NCBI GenBank assembly: GCA_964582475.1
Contig: CAZOQS010000001.1
Coordinates: forward strand, 248,001-312,000
DNA: 64,000 bases
Direction of reading: 5' to 3'
Origin: JAGOTP01 sp964582475
GTDB taxonomy: Bacteria > Patescibacteriota > Patescibacteriia > 2-12-FULL-60-25
Part shown: piece by piece, positions 1 through 7,655 of the stretch
How the letters are laid out: each line of letters opens with the position of its first letter
How positions within the stretch are numbered: position 1 is the first letter of the stretch
The notes under the pieces: generated by a model
What the model was told of the DNA's origin: nothing
The model's database searches: none
What the model saw: only the letters and a program-made list of their open reading frames with translations
Made by a program: the position numbers and the translations under genes

Positions 1-145
1 CATGTTCGATAAGCATTGTTCAGATAGCCCAGATACGGTCTATCTGATGTGCGGTCCAGAGGCCTTTATGGAGCAGGTGAAGGCGGTTCTGGCTGGGAAG
101 GGGATCGACGTCAAAACGCGCTTAAAAAAGGAACTCTTTGGCTGA
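1..145 (+). CDS. FNR-superfamily NAD(P)-binding oxidoreductase, C-terminal fragment
   Basis: The gene enters from the left edge in frame 2 and ends with TGA at 143-145, leaving about 47 residues. The visible tail contains YLMCGPEAFM followed by a helix and ends in KKELFG. The CGP-x(3)-M signature sits at the end of the NAD(P)-binding lobe of ferredoxin/flavodoxin reductases and flavin reductases, where it closes over the nicotinamide. Family level only; the FAD domain and any fused ferredoxin or globin domain lie outside the window. Confidence 0.6.
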   Translation, partial: MFDKHCSDSPDTVYLMCGPEAFMEQVKAVLAGKGIDVKTRLKKELFG

Positions 146-199
146 ACCTTGCCAAGGTGGTGGGTATCCGGTATTTTACCTGCGCAAATGCCGGTCTGC

Positions 200-276
200 G
201 GGCGTGTAGCTCAGTTGGTTAGAGCGTTACACTGATAATGTAAAGGTCGATGGTTCGACTCCATCCACGCCCACCA
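200..276 (+). tRNA. tRNA-Ile (anticodon GAT)
   Basis: Complete 77-nt cloverleaf. The acceptor stem GGGCGTG (200-206) pairs with CACGCCC (266-272), the discriminator is A273 and CCA is encoded at 274-276. The D-loop reads AGTTGGTTAGA, the anticodon loop CTGATAA gives GAT (Ile), and the T-arm carries GGTTCGACTCC. It is followed at once by a strong hairpin. It overlaps the upstream extension of the SDR reading frame, which is one reason to start that gene at 352. Confidence 0.97.
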
Positions 277-314
277 CAAAGAACGTCTCCGAAAGGGGAC
301 GTTCTTTGCTTTTG
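277..314 (+). terminator. Rho-independent terminator after tRNA-Ile
   Basis: CAAAGAACGTC and its partner GACGTTCTTTG form a long near-perfect stem with a GAAA-type loop, followed by CTTTTG. It starts one base after the encoded CCA, so it ends the tRNA transcript. Confidence 0.8.
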
Positions 315-351
315 GAATCCAGGGGCGATACGATCTGAGCATCACGCACCT

Positions 352-1089
352 ATGTCTCCTACAGTTCTTGCCACAGGCGCCTCACGCGGAATTGGTCGTG
401 CAACGGCCGAACTTCTGCTCGCGCGCGGATATACGGTCCATGGGACCTACTGTAAGAGTCGCGAAGAAACGGAGACGTTGGCTCAACGCAGTCCTAACGT
501 TTACTTTCACCAAGCCGATTTTACCGATCCGGCAGCTGTCGACGGATTATTGAAAGAGCTCGAAGGGATTCAGTTTCAAGGAATCGTAAACAACGCAGGG
601 ATCTTTGAGATGGATGGATTCGCCGACTGGGATGTAGCAGTGTGGCGATCGATATTTGAAGTGAACTTACATACGCCGATCCGGATTGCGATGGGCTTAA
701 GAGACCAACTTGTCTCAGGTGGATCGATTGTAAATATTTCGAGCCGAGACGGAATGGTGGGAAGTTTTCACTCGATGGCGTATTCAGCATCAAAGGCGGC
801 TTTGATTAATCTCACAAAAAGTCTGGGGAATAACTTTGGCCAGCGAAATATTCGGGTGAATGCGCTTGCTCCAGGCTGGATTAACACAGGGATGGCAACG
901 CCAGAGTCCTATCAAGCGGTTGAGATCACTCCGTTAAAAAGAAACGGAACGCCCGAAGAAGTGGCGAAATTAGTCGCCTTTCTCTTGAGTGATGAAGCGA
1001 GCTTTATTAACGGGGAAACGATTGCGATTGATGGAGGATTCGGGAATGTGGATTACATTATGTTGCAGGAATCGAAACGAAAGACGTAG
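352..1089 (+). CDS. Short-chain dehydrogenase/reductase (SDR), classical type
   Basis: 245-aa NAD(P)(H)-dependent oxidoreductase of the classical SDR family. Visible motifs are the Rossmann glycine motif TGASRGIG near residue 7, NNAG near residue 80, the catalytic Ser in NISS and the YSASK catalytic Tyr/Lys pair. The late IDGG segment is typical of FabG-like members. The frame is open upstream, but it would run through the tRNA and terminator, so ATG352 is chosen; no SD precedes it. Substrate is not deducible: a FabG-type reductase or a sugar/alcohol dehydrogenase are both possible. Confidence 0.85.
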   Translation: MSPTVLATGASRGIGRATAELLLARGYTVHGTYCKSREETETLAQRSPNVYFHQADFTDPAAVDGLLKELEGIQFQGIVNNAGIFEMDGFADWDVAVWRSIFEVNLHTPIRIAMGLRDQLVSGGSIVNISSRDGMVGSFHSMAYSASKAALINLTKSLGNNFGQRNIRVNALAPGWINTGMATPESYQAVEITPLKRNGTPEEVAKLVAFLLSDEASFINGETIAIDGGFGNVDYIMLQESKRKT

Positions 1090-1090
1090 C

Positions 1091-1155
1091 TTTTAGAGGA
1101 CGTGGTCCTCTAAAATACAAGTTTAAGATTATACTGTATGTAGTATAATCTTAAA
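1091..1155. terminator. Two stem-loops after the SDR gene
   Basis: First stem TTTTAGAGGAC / GTCCTCTAAAA (1091-1114, 3-nt loop). Second stem 1122-1135 / 1142-1155, 14 perfect pairs around loop GTATGT. Either can act as a terminator; the second is AT-rich and nearly symmetric, so it could serve both strands. Confidence 0.6.
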
Positions 1156-1201
1156 AAGTGAAAACAAGACCTGGCGCGGTCGCTGGAATGTACAGGTATA
1201 C

Positions 1202-1232
1202 AAAAAACGCTCCCATGAAGGAAGCGTTTTTG
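1202..1232 (-). terminator. Terminator of the Gmad2 lipoprotein gene
   Basis: AAAAACGCT / AGCGTTTTT stem lying 15 nt past the stop codon of the leftward gene at 1247-1783. Read on the minus strand it ends in a T run. Confidence 0.75.
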
Positions 1233-1246
1233 GTTTCGATCGCCTA

Positions 1247-1783
1247 TTAAAACACAACTGGAATATTCAGCACGTGTACCGGTGATCCATCTTGCGCAGA
1301 GGACTCATAGAAGCGCAGCGTACCAGTAGCGTAGCCTGTGGGAATCGTAACAGCTTGGGACAAGACGAATGGTCCGGGCTGACCAATATCTGGCGCGGAA
1401 GCCATTAAAGTACCTTGAGCGATCTGTTGGTTCGCTGGTCCGAGAAGCGTCCACTGAAAGGTGCTCTCAAAGGCGATCGCGGTCCCAGAAGCAGTGACGG
1501 GCGATTGGACGAGGCTGTTTACAAGCGTGCTCGGGACGCAGATAAAGTTCTGCGCATCACAGACGGTCCCTGTCGGACGCGGCCGAACGGTCGGGGCGAT
1601 TTCTGGGAAGTTTGGAGCGGCCATCGTGCTCGTGGGAGTTGTGACTGGTTGTGTTGAGATTGGAGTTGGGCTCGGGGTCGGTTCTGCTCCGGGTGAAGGA
1701 GTGTTAGCGGCGCAGCCTGCTCCAAGCAACGTCACACAAAGCAGGGTTGCTGCGTAGGTAGGGAGGGAAGAGAGATAGCGCAT
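1247..1783 (-). CDS. Lipoprotein with a Gmad2 immunoglobulin-like domain
   Basis: 178 aa. A lipoprotein signal peptide ends in the lipobox LGAGC (Cys about 24), followed by a Pro/Thr/Ser-rich linker (about 25-60). The C-terminal 95 residues match the Gmad2 fold seen in spore-germination-associated proteins: SPVTASGTA, then FQWTLL, GTLMAS, and a terminal RFYESSAQDGSP stretch. Predicted to sit on the outer face of the membrane as a small Ig-like module. Its start is only 9 nt from a -10 element shared divergently with pgk, so the mRNA is probably leaderless. Exact role unknown. Confidence 0.75.
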   Translation of the reverse strand: MRYLSSLPTYAATLLCVTLLGAGCAANTPSPGAEPTPSPTPISTQPVTTPTSTMAAPNFPEIAPTVRPRPTGTVCDAQNFICVPSTLVNSLVQSPVTASGTAIAFESTFQWTLLGPANQQIAQGTLMASAPDIGQPGPFVLSQAVTIPTGYATGTLRFYESSAQDGSPVHVLNIPVVF

Positions 1784-1792
1784 ATGCGTTTT

Positions 1793-1805
1793 AGTATACT
1801 ATACT
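1793..1805. promoter_or_regulatory. Overlapping divergent -10 elements (Gmad2 lipoprotein / pgk)
   Basis: The sequence AGTATACTATACT reads as TATACT on the plus strand (1795-1800 and 1800-1805) and as TATACT on the minus strand (1798-1793). The plus copy ends 6 nt before pgk ATG1812; the minus copy ends 9 nt before ATG1783. No -35 matches are visible. Both transcripts would start at or next to their start codons. Confidence 0.7.
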
Positions 1806-1811
1806 TGTCCC

Positions 1812-3041
1812 ATGCGAACCCTCCGTTCATTGTCCGGCCTTAAAATCACGCCTGGAATGCGCGTTCTGATGCGTGTTGACTGGAATGTTCCGCTTGAAGG
1901 GGGATTGAAGCCCGAGAATTCGCTGAAGATCGAACGGTCGATCGAAACGATTCAGTGGTTACAATCCAAAAAGGCGGTCGTTGTCCTCCTTACGCATCTT
2001 GGCCGACCGACGAAGCCCGACCCTGCATTTTCGACATCGATTCTCGTTCAGCTCTTAAAAAAGAGTTACGGACTCACGTTAACGCATCACGCCGAGCGTG
2101 TGTCTGTCGCAAAGGAGCGGGCTCAGTTGTTGCGAGTACTGGAAGAGGCGGAGCCAAGCTCGGCGCATCTGCTCGAGAATGTGCGATTTGAGGCGGGGGA
2201 GGATAAAAACGCCGCTCCTTTGGCAAAGGCCTATGCCTCGCTTGGGTCTGCGTTCGTGAATGATGCCTTCGCCTCGTGTCATCGAGCGCATGCGTCGGTC
2301 GTCGGGATCACGAAGTATCTCCCATCCTTTGCAGGTAAGTCGTTAGTCGAGGAGGAAAAAGCCTTGTCGAAATTGCTCGCGGATAAGCCCCGGCCACGTC
2401 TCGCGGTCGTCGGTGGCCTGAAGCTTTCGACGAAACTTCCACTCCTCAAGATGCTACTCGCGCACTTCGACCATGTCCTGATCGGAGGAGCGATGGCGAC
2501 AACGATTCAGGCGTCAGTCGGGGTAGAGGTGGGCGCTTCGTTCATCGAGACGAATTGTTTGAAAGAGGCAAGGCGTATCTCGACCGAGCACACTCTTGTT
2601 CTTCCGGAAGATGTGGTCGTCGCGCAGGCGGATAAATTGCAGAACCATCGCAAAACGACCTGGGACGACATCCAAGAAAATGAACGCGTGGTTGACGTTG
2701 GTCCAAAGACGTTGCGTGCTTGGGGGCGACTGATCTCAAAGGCCAGAGTCTTAGTCTGGAACGGTCCCGTTGGCTTCTTCGAGGTTGCAGCCTTCGGCGT
2801 AGGGTCACGCTTCGTAGCGCGTGCAGTCGGTGCGCGCTCGAAGGGGGCGGCCTACGGTGTCGCGGGCGGCGGGGAAACGCTATCCGCGATTCGTGGAGCG
2901 AAGGTTGGTGCCTGGTTTGATCATCTTTCAACGGGTGGCGGAGCATTATTAGAATATTTATCGAAGCAGGGAGCGTTGCCGGGCCTCATTCCCCTGATCG
3001 AAGCTAAGTCTCGTCCGTCTGTGTCCTCGCGCAAGAAATAA
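1812..3041 (+). CDS. pgk: Phosphoglycerate kinase
   Basis: 409-aa glycolytic enzyme transferring phosphate from 1,3-bisphosphoglycerate to ADP. The N-terminal substrate motif RVDWNVP (21-27; usually RVDFNVP), the HLGRP loop, the NDAFASCHRAHAS basic patch, VWNGPVGFFE and the GGGETLSAI nucleotide loop are all present. Length is normal. ATG1812 is preceded by TATACT 6 nt upstream and no SD, so the mRNA is probably leaderless. The SIMPL gene follows after 18 nt. Other lower-glycolysis genes (eno, pyk) lie elsewhere in the window, not in one operon. Confidence 0.96.
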   Translation: MRTLRSLSGLKITPGMRVLMRVDWNVPLEGGLKPENSLKIERSIETIQWLQSKKAVVVLLTHLGRPTKPDPAFSTSILVQLLKKSYGLTLTHHAERVSVAKERAQLLRVLEEAEPSSAHLLENVRFEAGEDKNAAPLAKAYASLGSAFVNDAFASCHRAHASVVGITKYLPSFAGKSLVEEEKALSKLLADKPRPRLAVVGGLKLSTKLPLLKMLLAHFDHVLIGGAMATTIQASVGVEVGASFIETNCLKEARRISTEHTLVLPEDVVVAQADKLQNHRKTTWDDIQENERVVDVGPKTLRAWGRLISKARVLVWNGPVGFFEVAAFGVGSRFVARAVGARSKGAAYGVAGGGETLSAIRGAKVGAWFDHLSTGGGALLEYLSKQGALPGLIPLIEAKSRPSVSSRKK

Positions 3042-3059
3042 TTCAGTTGACTTCACTCT

Positions 3060-3842
3060 ATGCCTACTCCTGTTACTTCCTCATCTGTTATGCAACATAA
3101 ATCTCTTCTCGTGGTTTCTGTTATTGTCTTGGTTGCGCTGTTTGCGTTTCTTGCTGCGAAAACACGCAACGAGCTCGCCGTACATCGCACCATCGGCCGA
3201 CCGGCGGACGTTCGTGACACCTTCACGATTGAAGGCGAAGGCAAGGTCTCCGGAACACCAACACTCGCAGAACTTTCGTTTGGCTTGTTGAGCGAAGGGA
3301 CGGATGTCGCGAAGATCCAACAGGACAACACTCAAAAGGTGAATACGATGGTGGCAGCGATCAAACAGCTGGGTGTGGCGGATAAAGATATCCAGACAAG
3401 TCAGTATTCGATCAGTCCACGCTACGACTACAAAGATGGAACAACGAAGTTGGTTGGTTACTCGATTTCACAGAACCTCTCTGTAAAACTGCGTGACTTG
3501 TCGAAGATCGGAGATGCACTCACGAAGATCGGTCAATTGGGTGGAAATCAAGTAAGCGGACCAACGTTCACGATCGATGATCCAAGCTCGTTGAAGCAAG
3601 AAGCGCGCTTGAAGGCCTTGGAAGACGCGCGTAAGAAGGCAGAGGCGCTCTCGGGTGTCTTGGGGGTAAAGGTCGGTCGTGTTGTGACCTTCAGTGAGTC
3701 TTCAAACAACCCAGGCCCGGTCATGCCAATGTATCGTGAAATGGCGATGGCGAATGATGCAGCGGCTCAGTCGGCGCCTTCGATTGAAACCGGTTCGCTC
3801 GATGTGCGTTCAACTGTGTCGGTCACGTTCGAGACTTTGTAA
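3060..3842 (+). CDS. SIMPL (DUF541) domain protein, membrane-anchored
   Basis: 260 aa. A single N-terminal transmembrane helix (about residues 14-32, SLLVVSVIVLVALFAFLAA) is followed by a SIMPL/DUF541 domain: FTIEGEGKVSGTPTLAELSFG, a long helix, then LVGYSISQNLSVKLRDL. It ends with a typical SVTFE strand. SIMPL proteins are periplasmic or surface oligomers of poorly defined function. It follows pgk by 18 nt without an SD, so it is likely cotranscribed. Confidence 0.85.
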   Translation: MPTPVTSSSVMQHKSLLVVSVIVLVALFAFLAAKTRNELAVHRTIGRPADVRDTFTIEGEGKVSGTPTLAELSFGLLSEGTDVAKIQQDNTQKVNTMVAAIKQLGVADKDIQTSQYSISPRYDYKDGTTKLVGYSISQNLSVKLRDLSKIGDALTKIGQLGGNQVSGPTFTIDDPSSLKQEARLKALEDARKKAEALSGVLGVKVGRVVTFSESSNNPGPVMPMYREMAMANDAAAQSAPSIETGSLDVRSTVSVTFETL

Positions 3843-3850
3843 GATCACTT

Positions 3851-3904
3851 AAAAACAGTTCAGCGCCCGTTCGAGTCTCCAGGTGGATGACTCGGCGGGC
3901 GCTG
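3851..3904 (-). terminator. Two-tier hairpin terminator of the 3983-5161 gene
   Basis: On the minus strand CAGCGCCCG pairs with CGGGCGCTG, enclosing CGAGTC/GACTCG and a TCCA-CC-TGGA tip, followed by AACTGTTTTT. The architecture and tip nearly match the hairpin at 6281-6323. Confidence 0.75.
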
Positions 3905-3982
3905 TTGTGTGTGGGAGTGGGACCCACGAGCGTCTTCTGATCACATCCGCGGTGAAGCGGGGAAGATCAGGGGGAAGGTGCG

Positions 3983-5161
3983 TTACTCCGGCCGACAGAC
4001 CGGGGTGTTCGCGCTGCGGGTTTGGCCGGGGAAGAGATACACCAGCGTGTACCCCTGCCGCACGGCTTCAGCCTCGTTCGCGAACGACCCGTTCGTTCGG
4101 CAGCGGGGGAGCGCTGCGGTGGGAGTGGGCGGAACGTTGGGCGCGGCCACGCTTGGCGGTGGCGCGGGCGGGGCGGCCGGCCTAATAACCGGGACCGGCG
4201 TAGGCGTCGGGGTCGGCGCGTGGGGCGGGCTGACCGGTCGGAGGACCGGGGCCTGCACGGGGCGCTGCGCGACCACCAGCTTGGTGGGAGGCGTGTGCCG
4301 CACCGTCGCGACCACGACGGGGACCGAGCGAGTGGGGACTTGCTGCGGCCTCGTCTGGTTCGTGACCAGGTCGGCGATCGCGCCTCCCATTCCGCGGCTC
4401 TCACCTCCCGTCAGTCGGGCACCCACCTGGATGCCGGTGATGGCGAGGACGACGGTCAGAAGGAAGCCGATGGCGGCGGCGACCGCCTGCCGCTGGCTGC
4501 GGCGATCGTCCGAGTCCGAGGACGGGTCGTCCAGCAGCACCTCGGTGGGCTCAGGCACTGCCGGAAGGATCACGGTCACGACCTGATCCGGTCGACCGAA
4601 GAAATCCGTCTCAGCGGGCCTCGCAGCGTCGAGCGCTGCCAGGAACGACTTGATCTCGTCGTCAGGAGGGTGTTGGAGCGCCGGATCGACCACGATCGAC
4701 GCTTCGGTGGCCGTGGTCGGAGCGATCACGGCGGCGGCCGGCGGGTTGGACCCGCGCGGCTTCCGCGGCGGCAGCTTCCGCCACTTGGGTTCGGTCTCGG
4801 CGCTCGGAGGCGGCGCGGGCGGCCCGAACGCGGGGCGGCCCGAGAGGCTGTCCACCGCGGCTTCGTCCAGCGCCGTCGCCGTGAGGGTCGGGTTGGCGGT
4901 CGGGGCGGTGACACCGGGCGTGTTGGCGTCTCCCGGCCCCGGCACGGTGTGCCTGAACTCGGAGTGCGCCTCCGGCAGCTTCCGTCCGATGGTGCTCTCG
5001 TCGAAAGCCCTCGGGATCGGAGTGATGGCATCATCCGCCTCGAGCTTGCCGAGAGTGGTCTCTGCCGTCCGGTCTTCGTCCGCCGTGGAGGAGCCCTGTG
5101 CGGCTCCCTGATCGGGTACGAAGAACCCGACCTGAGTCGAACCATGATTGCTTTCCGTCAT
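3983..5161 (-). CDS. GC-rich single-pass membrane protein, Pro-rich, unknown function
   Basis: 392 aa, no recognised family. An acidic, Pro/Ala/Thr-rich N-terminal half is followed by one transmembrane helix (about 226-247, AVAAAIGFLLTVVLAITG), a Pro/Val/Thr-rich stalk, and a C-terminal tail of about 45 residues holding the two cysteines (PRCRTNG and PVCRPE). The charged side suggests N-in, C-out. The gene is far more GC-rich than its neighbours (49 of 60 bases in 4141-4200). The start is fixed by an SD (GGGAGGG) and a TTGACT-N18-TAACAT promoter. Long opposite-strand frames here are shadows. Possibly acquired from another source. Confidence 0.6.
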   Translation of the reverse strand: MTESNHGSTQVGFFVPDQGAAQGSSTADEDRTAETTLGKLEADDAITPIPRAFDESTIGRKLPEAHSEFRHTVPGPGDANTPGVTAPTANPTLTATALDEAAVDSLSGRPAFGPPAPPPSAETEPKWRKLPPRKPRGSNPPAAAVIAPTTATEASIVVDPALQHPPDDEIKSFLAALDAARPAETDFFGRPDQVVTVILPAVPEPTEVLLDDPSSDSDDRRSQRQAVAAAIGFLLTVVLAITGIQVGARLTGGESRGMGGAIADLVTNQTRPQQVPTRSVPVVVATVRHTPPTKLVVAQRPVQAPVLRPVSPPHAPTPTPTPVPVIRPAAPPAPPPSVAAPNVPPTPTAALPRCRTNGSFANEAEAVRQGYTLVYLFPGQTRSANTPVCRPE

Positions 5162-5165
5162 GAAT

Positions 5166-5205
5166 CCCTCCCTTCGAGGGGGTTTGGTCGAAGGATCCTT
5201 CGACC
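5166..5205 (-). promoter_or_regulatory. Alternative hairpins over the SD of the 3983-5161 gene
   Basis: The leader contains a perfect 20-bp palindrome (5186-5205; arms TCGAAGG and CCTTCGA) and then a second TCGAAGG at 5177-5171 that overlaps the SD (5172-5166). The middle CCTTCGA can pair either upstream (SD free) or downstream (SD masked). Confidence 0.5.
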
Positions 5206-5317
5206 GGATATTGGGTTGTGCTACGTCGTTTTACGGACGAAATCGTATTCCTCCACGCACTTCCTTGGATACAGAGGGTATGACGCCTCAGGCCAAAGGC
5301 AGCGTAAGGAACTAGGG

Positions 5318-5347
5318 ATGTTACACGTATTTTACATAAAAAGTCAA
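5318..5347 (-). promoter_or_regulatory. Promoter of the 3983-5161 gene
   Basis: Minus strand TTGACT, 18-bp spacer, TAACAT. It predicts a leader of about 150 nt. It sits back to back with the rightward promoter at 5366. The rest of the 307-bp gap 5162-5468 holds only these promoters and the two leaders. Confidence 0.65.
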
Positions 5348-5365
5348 TAGGAAGGAGTCGTTTTA

Positions 5366-5394
5366 TTGACAAAAAGTCGGTTTTGTGGTACCGT
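5366..5394 (+). promoter_or_regulatory. Promoter of the 5469-6194 gene
   Basis: TTGACA, 17-bp spacer, TACCGT. The same -10 TACCGT with a 17-bp spacer occurs before the GC-rich gene at 51681-52325. Confidence 0.7.
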
Positions 5395-5468
5395 ATCCCG
5401 TCCCTTCGTTCCCTTCACCACCCCCGACCAGGCGCATGCCTGAGTCAGTACCAAGGAGATCCACAGAG

Positions 5469-6194
5469 ATGCGTTACACCGTGTTGGCCTTGTTCGTCGT
5501 CACGTTCTTCGGTTGGACCCGCGCTGCTTCGGCTCAGCCGCAGCAGATCAGGGTCCCGTACGAAGTTTGTGCCGGCACGACGCAGAGCCAGCTCTGCGAG
5601 GCGCTGGCGCTCTTGCGTCAGCAGCAGGCGGCTCCGACCGTCGTCGCGCCCCTCAGCGCGCCCCCGGCGGTCGCAGCAGCCGTCCGGCCCTCGCGCCCGC
5701 GATGCCCCTCGGGCTCCGCGGGGGCGGAGTGCCGGTGCCGCAACCGCGGCCGCCTCTTCCAGGAGGGGCGATGCCTCTCCGCGCGCAGCGCGATCACCGC
5801 GGTCACTGGCGAGACCCGCACGCTCGCGACCCGCATGACGGCGGCCGAGGCGGCGATCGAGCAGCTCCGTTCCAACCAGACGGCGACCGACCGCCGGGTG
5901 AGCGAGAACTCGGAGGCAACGAACTGCCTCCAGGTGATCCTCCTCCCCAACGTCGGGGTCGACCCGGCGGCGGTGCGGCGGATGGCCACCGAGGAGCGCG
6001 CGGCCGAACTCGGCCGGCTCCACGGCGCGTATTGCGCCGACTTCTACCGGGCGGCGTACAACCTCCCCACCCCGCCGACGGCACGGATGGCGACGGCCCC
6101 CACGCCTCCGCCCCCGCCTCCGCCGGTCCCGGCCAACGCCGCCCACGTCTCCGCTCCCGCGGCGGAGGGTCCCATCACGGTGACCTTCCAGTAA
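5469..6194 (+). CDS. GC-rich secreted protein with coiled coil, unknown function
   Basis: 241 aa. Signal peptide 1-22 (cleavage after ASA), then a mature domain with cysteines at CAGTTQSQLC and a CPSGS...CRCRNRGRLF...C cluster, a helical coiled-coil-like stretch (about 115-160) and a Pro-rich tail. ATG5469 is chosen because AAGGAG lies 8 nt upstream and a consensus promoter precedes it; the open frame upstream to 5385 lacks both. Very GC-rich, divergent from the 3983-5161 gene and separated by back-to-back promoters, so the two may form a secreted protein / membrane partner pair. Not recognised as a known family. Confidence 0.6.
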   Translation: MRYTVLALFVVTFFGWTRAASAQPQQIRVPYEVCAGTTQSQLCEALALLRQQQAAPTVVAPLSAPPAVAAAVRPSRPRCPSGSAGAECRCRNRGRLFQEGRCLSARSAITAVTGETRTLATRMTAAEAAIEQLRSNQTATDRRVSENSEATNCLQVILLPNVGVDPAAVRRMATEERAAELGRLHGAYCADFYRAAYNLPTPPTARMATAPTPPPPPPPVPANAAHVSAPAAEGPITVTFQ

Positions 6195-6219
6195 GCGGCC
6201 CCGCCCTTTCGCTGCACCG

Positions 6220-6247
6220 TCCGACGAGTCTTCCAAGACTCGTCGGA
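6220..6247 (+). terminator. Perfect hairpin with 2-nt loop
   Basis: TCCGACGAGTCTT / AAGACTCGTCGGA, 13 pairs around CC, 25 nt past the stop. No T tract; it may be an RNA 3'-end stabiliser, or part of a double terminator with 6281-6333. Confidence 0.5.
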
Positions 6248-6280
6248 TCCCCACCGCAGCACACCTCCCCCAAGAAGATT

Positions 6281-6333
6281 GACGCCCGGTCGAGTATCCA
6301 TCTGGAAACTCTCGACGGGCGTCGTTTTCATTT
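6281..6333 (+). terminator. Two-tier terminator of the 5469-6194 gene
   Basis: GACGCCCG pairs with CGGGCGTC, enclosing GAGT/ACTC and a TCCA-TC-TGGA tip, followed by GTTTTCATTT. It closely resembles the terminator at 3851-3904. Confidence 0.8.
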
Positions 6334-6335
6334 AT

Positions 6336-6343
6336 GCTATACT
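6336..6343 (+). promoter_or_regulatory. Extended -10 promoter of eno
   Basis: TGCTATACT (TG begins at 6335/6336). No -35 match. It predicts a short leader of about 25 nt before ATG6375. Confidence 0.6.
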
Positions 6344-6374
6344 TTCTTCTGACTTATTCTTGCCCTTTCTTTCT

Positions 6375-7643
6375 ATGTTCGGCGGACAAAAAATCCAGCA
6401 CATCTACGCACGCGAAGTTCTTGATTCCCGTGGAAACCCAACGGTTGCTTGTCGCGTTACCTTGCGTTCAGGAGCTTCTGCGGAAGCAAAAGTTCCATCC
6501 GGTGCTTCGACCGGGAGTCATGAAGCGTTGGAGCTCCGCGATGGGGGCAAGCGCTATGCGGGGAAAGGGGTATTGAAAGCCGTAAAAAACATTAATGAGA
6601 TCATTGCACCTGTCCTCATGGGGATTGATTCCAGCCGTCAGCAGGATATCGATCACGTGATGATTGAGCTTGATGGAACGAGTAGTAAAAAGCGCTTAGG
6701 AGCGAATGCCTTGTTGGCTGTTTCCTTAGCCTGTGCGCAGGCGAGTGCGTTGCATCGTCGTTTGCCGTTGTGGAAATCATTGCGGAAAACCTTCGCGTTT
6801 GTGCATGAAGCAAGCATGCCAATTGCAACGATGAATGTGTTAAACGGTGGCGCACACGCAGACTGGGCGATCGATGTGCAAGAGTGCATGATCGTGCCAA
6901 AACACAAGAAGTTTTCAGAACGAGTGCGAATGGGGGCAGAGGTTTTCCATGTGTTGAAATCACTCTTGAAGGCAGACAAGCACAGCACGACAGTGGGCGA
7001 TGAGGGAGGATTCGCTCCTCGTGTCGCGAGTGTGAATGAAGGCTTGGAATACCTCGTCGAAGCCATCAAAAAAGCTGGCTACAAGCCAGGAAAGGATATT
7101 GCGCTTGCGATGGATGTTGCGAGTTCAGAAATGTACGATGCCAAAAAGAAGAAATATGTGTTTAAAACAGAAGGTGTTGAATATACGTCCGACGAATTAG
7201 CGAAGCGCTACATGAAGTTGCTCGAAGACTTCCCGTATTTTGAATCGCTCGAAGATACGTTCGCCGAAGACGATTGGAGCGCCTGGTCTTCGTCGCAGGC
7301 TGCCTTTGAAAAGAAAAAGGTGCGCATTGTCGGCGATGATTTCTTTGTGACGAACGTTGAGCGTTTGCAGCGTGGGATCGATGAAAAAGCCGCGAACGCG
7401 ATTCTGATCAAGCTCAACCAGATCGGAACGCTTACGGAAACGGTCGATGCGATTTTGCTAGCGCATAAAAATGGATTCGCAACGTCGATCTCGCATCGTT
7501 CCGGAGAAACCTCAGACACGACCATCGCTGACCTCGCAGTCGCCTGTGGATCGGAATATATTAAAACAGGGTCGCTCTCACGTTCAGAACGTGTCGAAAA
7601 GTACAATCGCTTAATGGAGATTGAATTGGAGCTCGGAGCCTGA
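6375..7643 (+). CDS. eno: Enolase
   Basis: 422 aa; interconverts 2-phosphoglycerate and phosphoenolpyruvate. Visible motifs: REVLDSRGNPTV, GASTGSHEA, LNGGAHADWAIDVQE, the acid/base loop VGDEGGFAP (about 208-215), metal ligands in AMDVASSE and FESLED, catalytic Lys in IKLNQIGT (about 346) and SHRSGET (about 373). ATG5' alternatives run into the terminator, so ATG6375 (MFGGQKIQHIYARE) is used. INGGAHADNN is replaced by LNGGAHADWA, a local divergence outside the catalytic set. miaA follows 12 nt later with its own -10 at the stop codon. Confidence 0.96.
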   Translation: MFGGQKIQHIYAREVLDSRGNPTVACRVTLRSGASAEAKVPSGASTGSHEALELRDGGKRYAGKGVLKAVKNINEIIAPVLMGIDSSRQQDIDHVMIELDGTSSKKRLGANALLAVSLACAQASALHRRLPLWKSLRKTFAFVHEASMPIATMNVLNGGAHADWAIDVQECMIVPKHKKFSERVRMGAEVFHVLKSLLKADKHSTTVGDEGGFAPRVASVNEGLEYLVEAIKKAGYKPGKDIALAMDVASSEMYDAKKKKYVFKTEGVEYTSDELAKRYMKLLEDFPYFESLEDTFAEDDWSAWSSSQAAFEKKKVRIVGDDFFVTNVERLQRGIDEKAANAILIKLNQIGTLTETVDAILLAHKNGFATSISHRSGETSDTTIADLAVACGSEYIKTGSLSRSERVEKYNRLMEIELELGA

Positions 7644-7649
7644 TACTGT
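7641..7649 (+). promoter_or_regulatory. Stop-codon-fused extended -10 promoter of miaA
   Basis: The eno stop TGA is followed directly by TACTGT, giving TGA-TACTGT, then 6 nt to GTG7656. Same layout as at 9996 and 32345. Confidence 0.55.
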
Positions 7650-7655
7650 CCCTGC

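Noticed and set aside
4022..5350. Long plus-strand open frame of 442 codons
   Set aside because: It is the shadow of the GC-rich minus-strand gene; high GC removes stop codons in all frames, and only the minus frame has a promoter, SD and membrane helix.
5513..6352. Alternate-frame ORF over the secreted protein gene
   Set aside because: Runs through two terminators and lacks an SD; the signal peptide is in the other frame.
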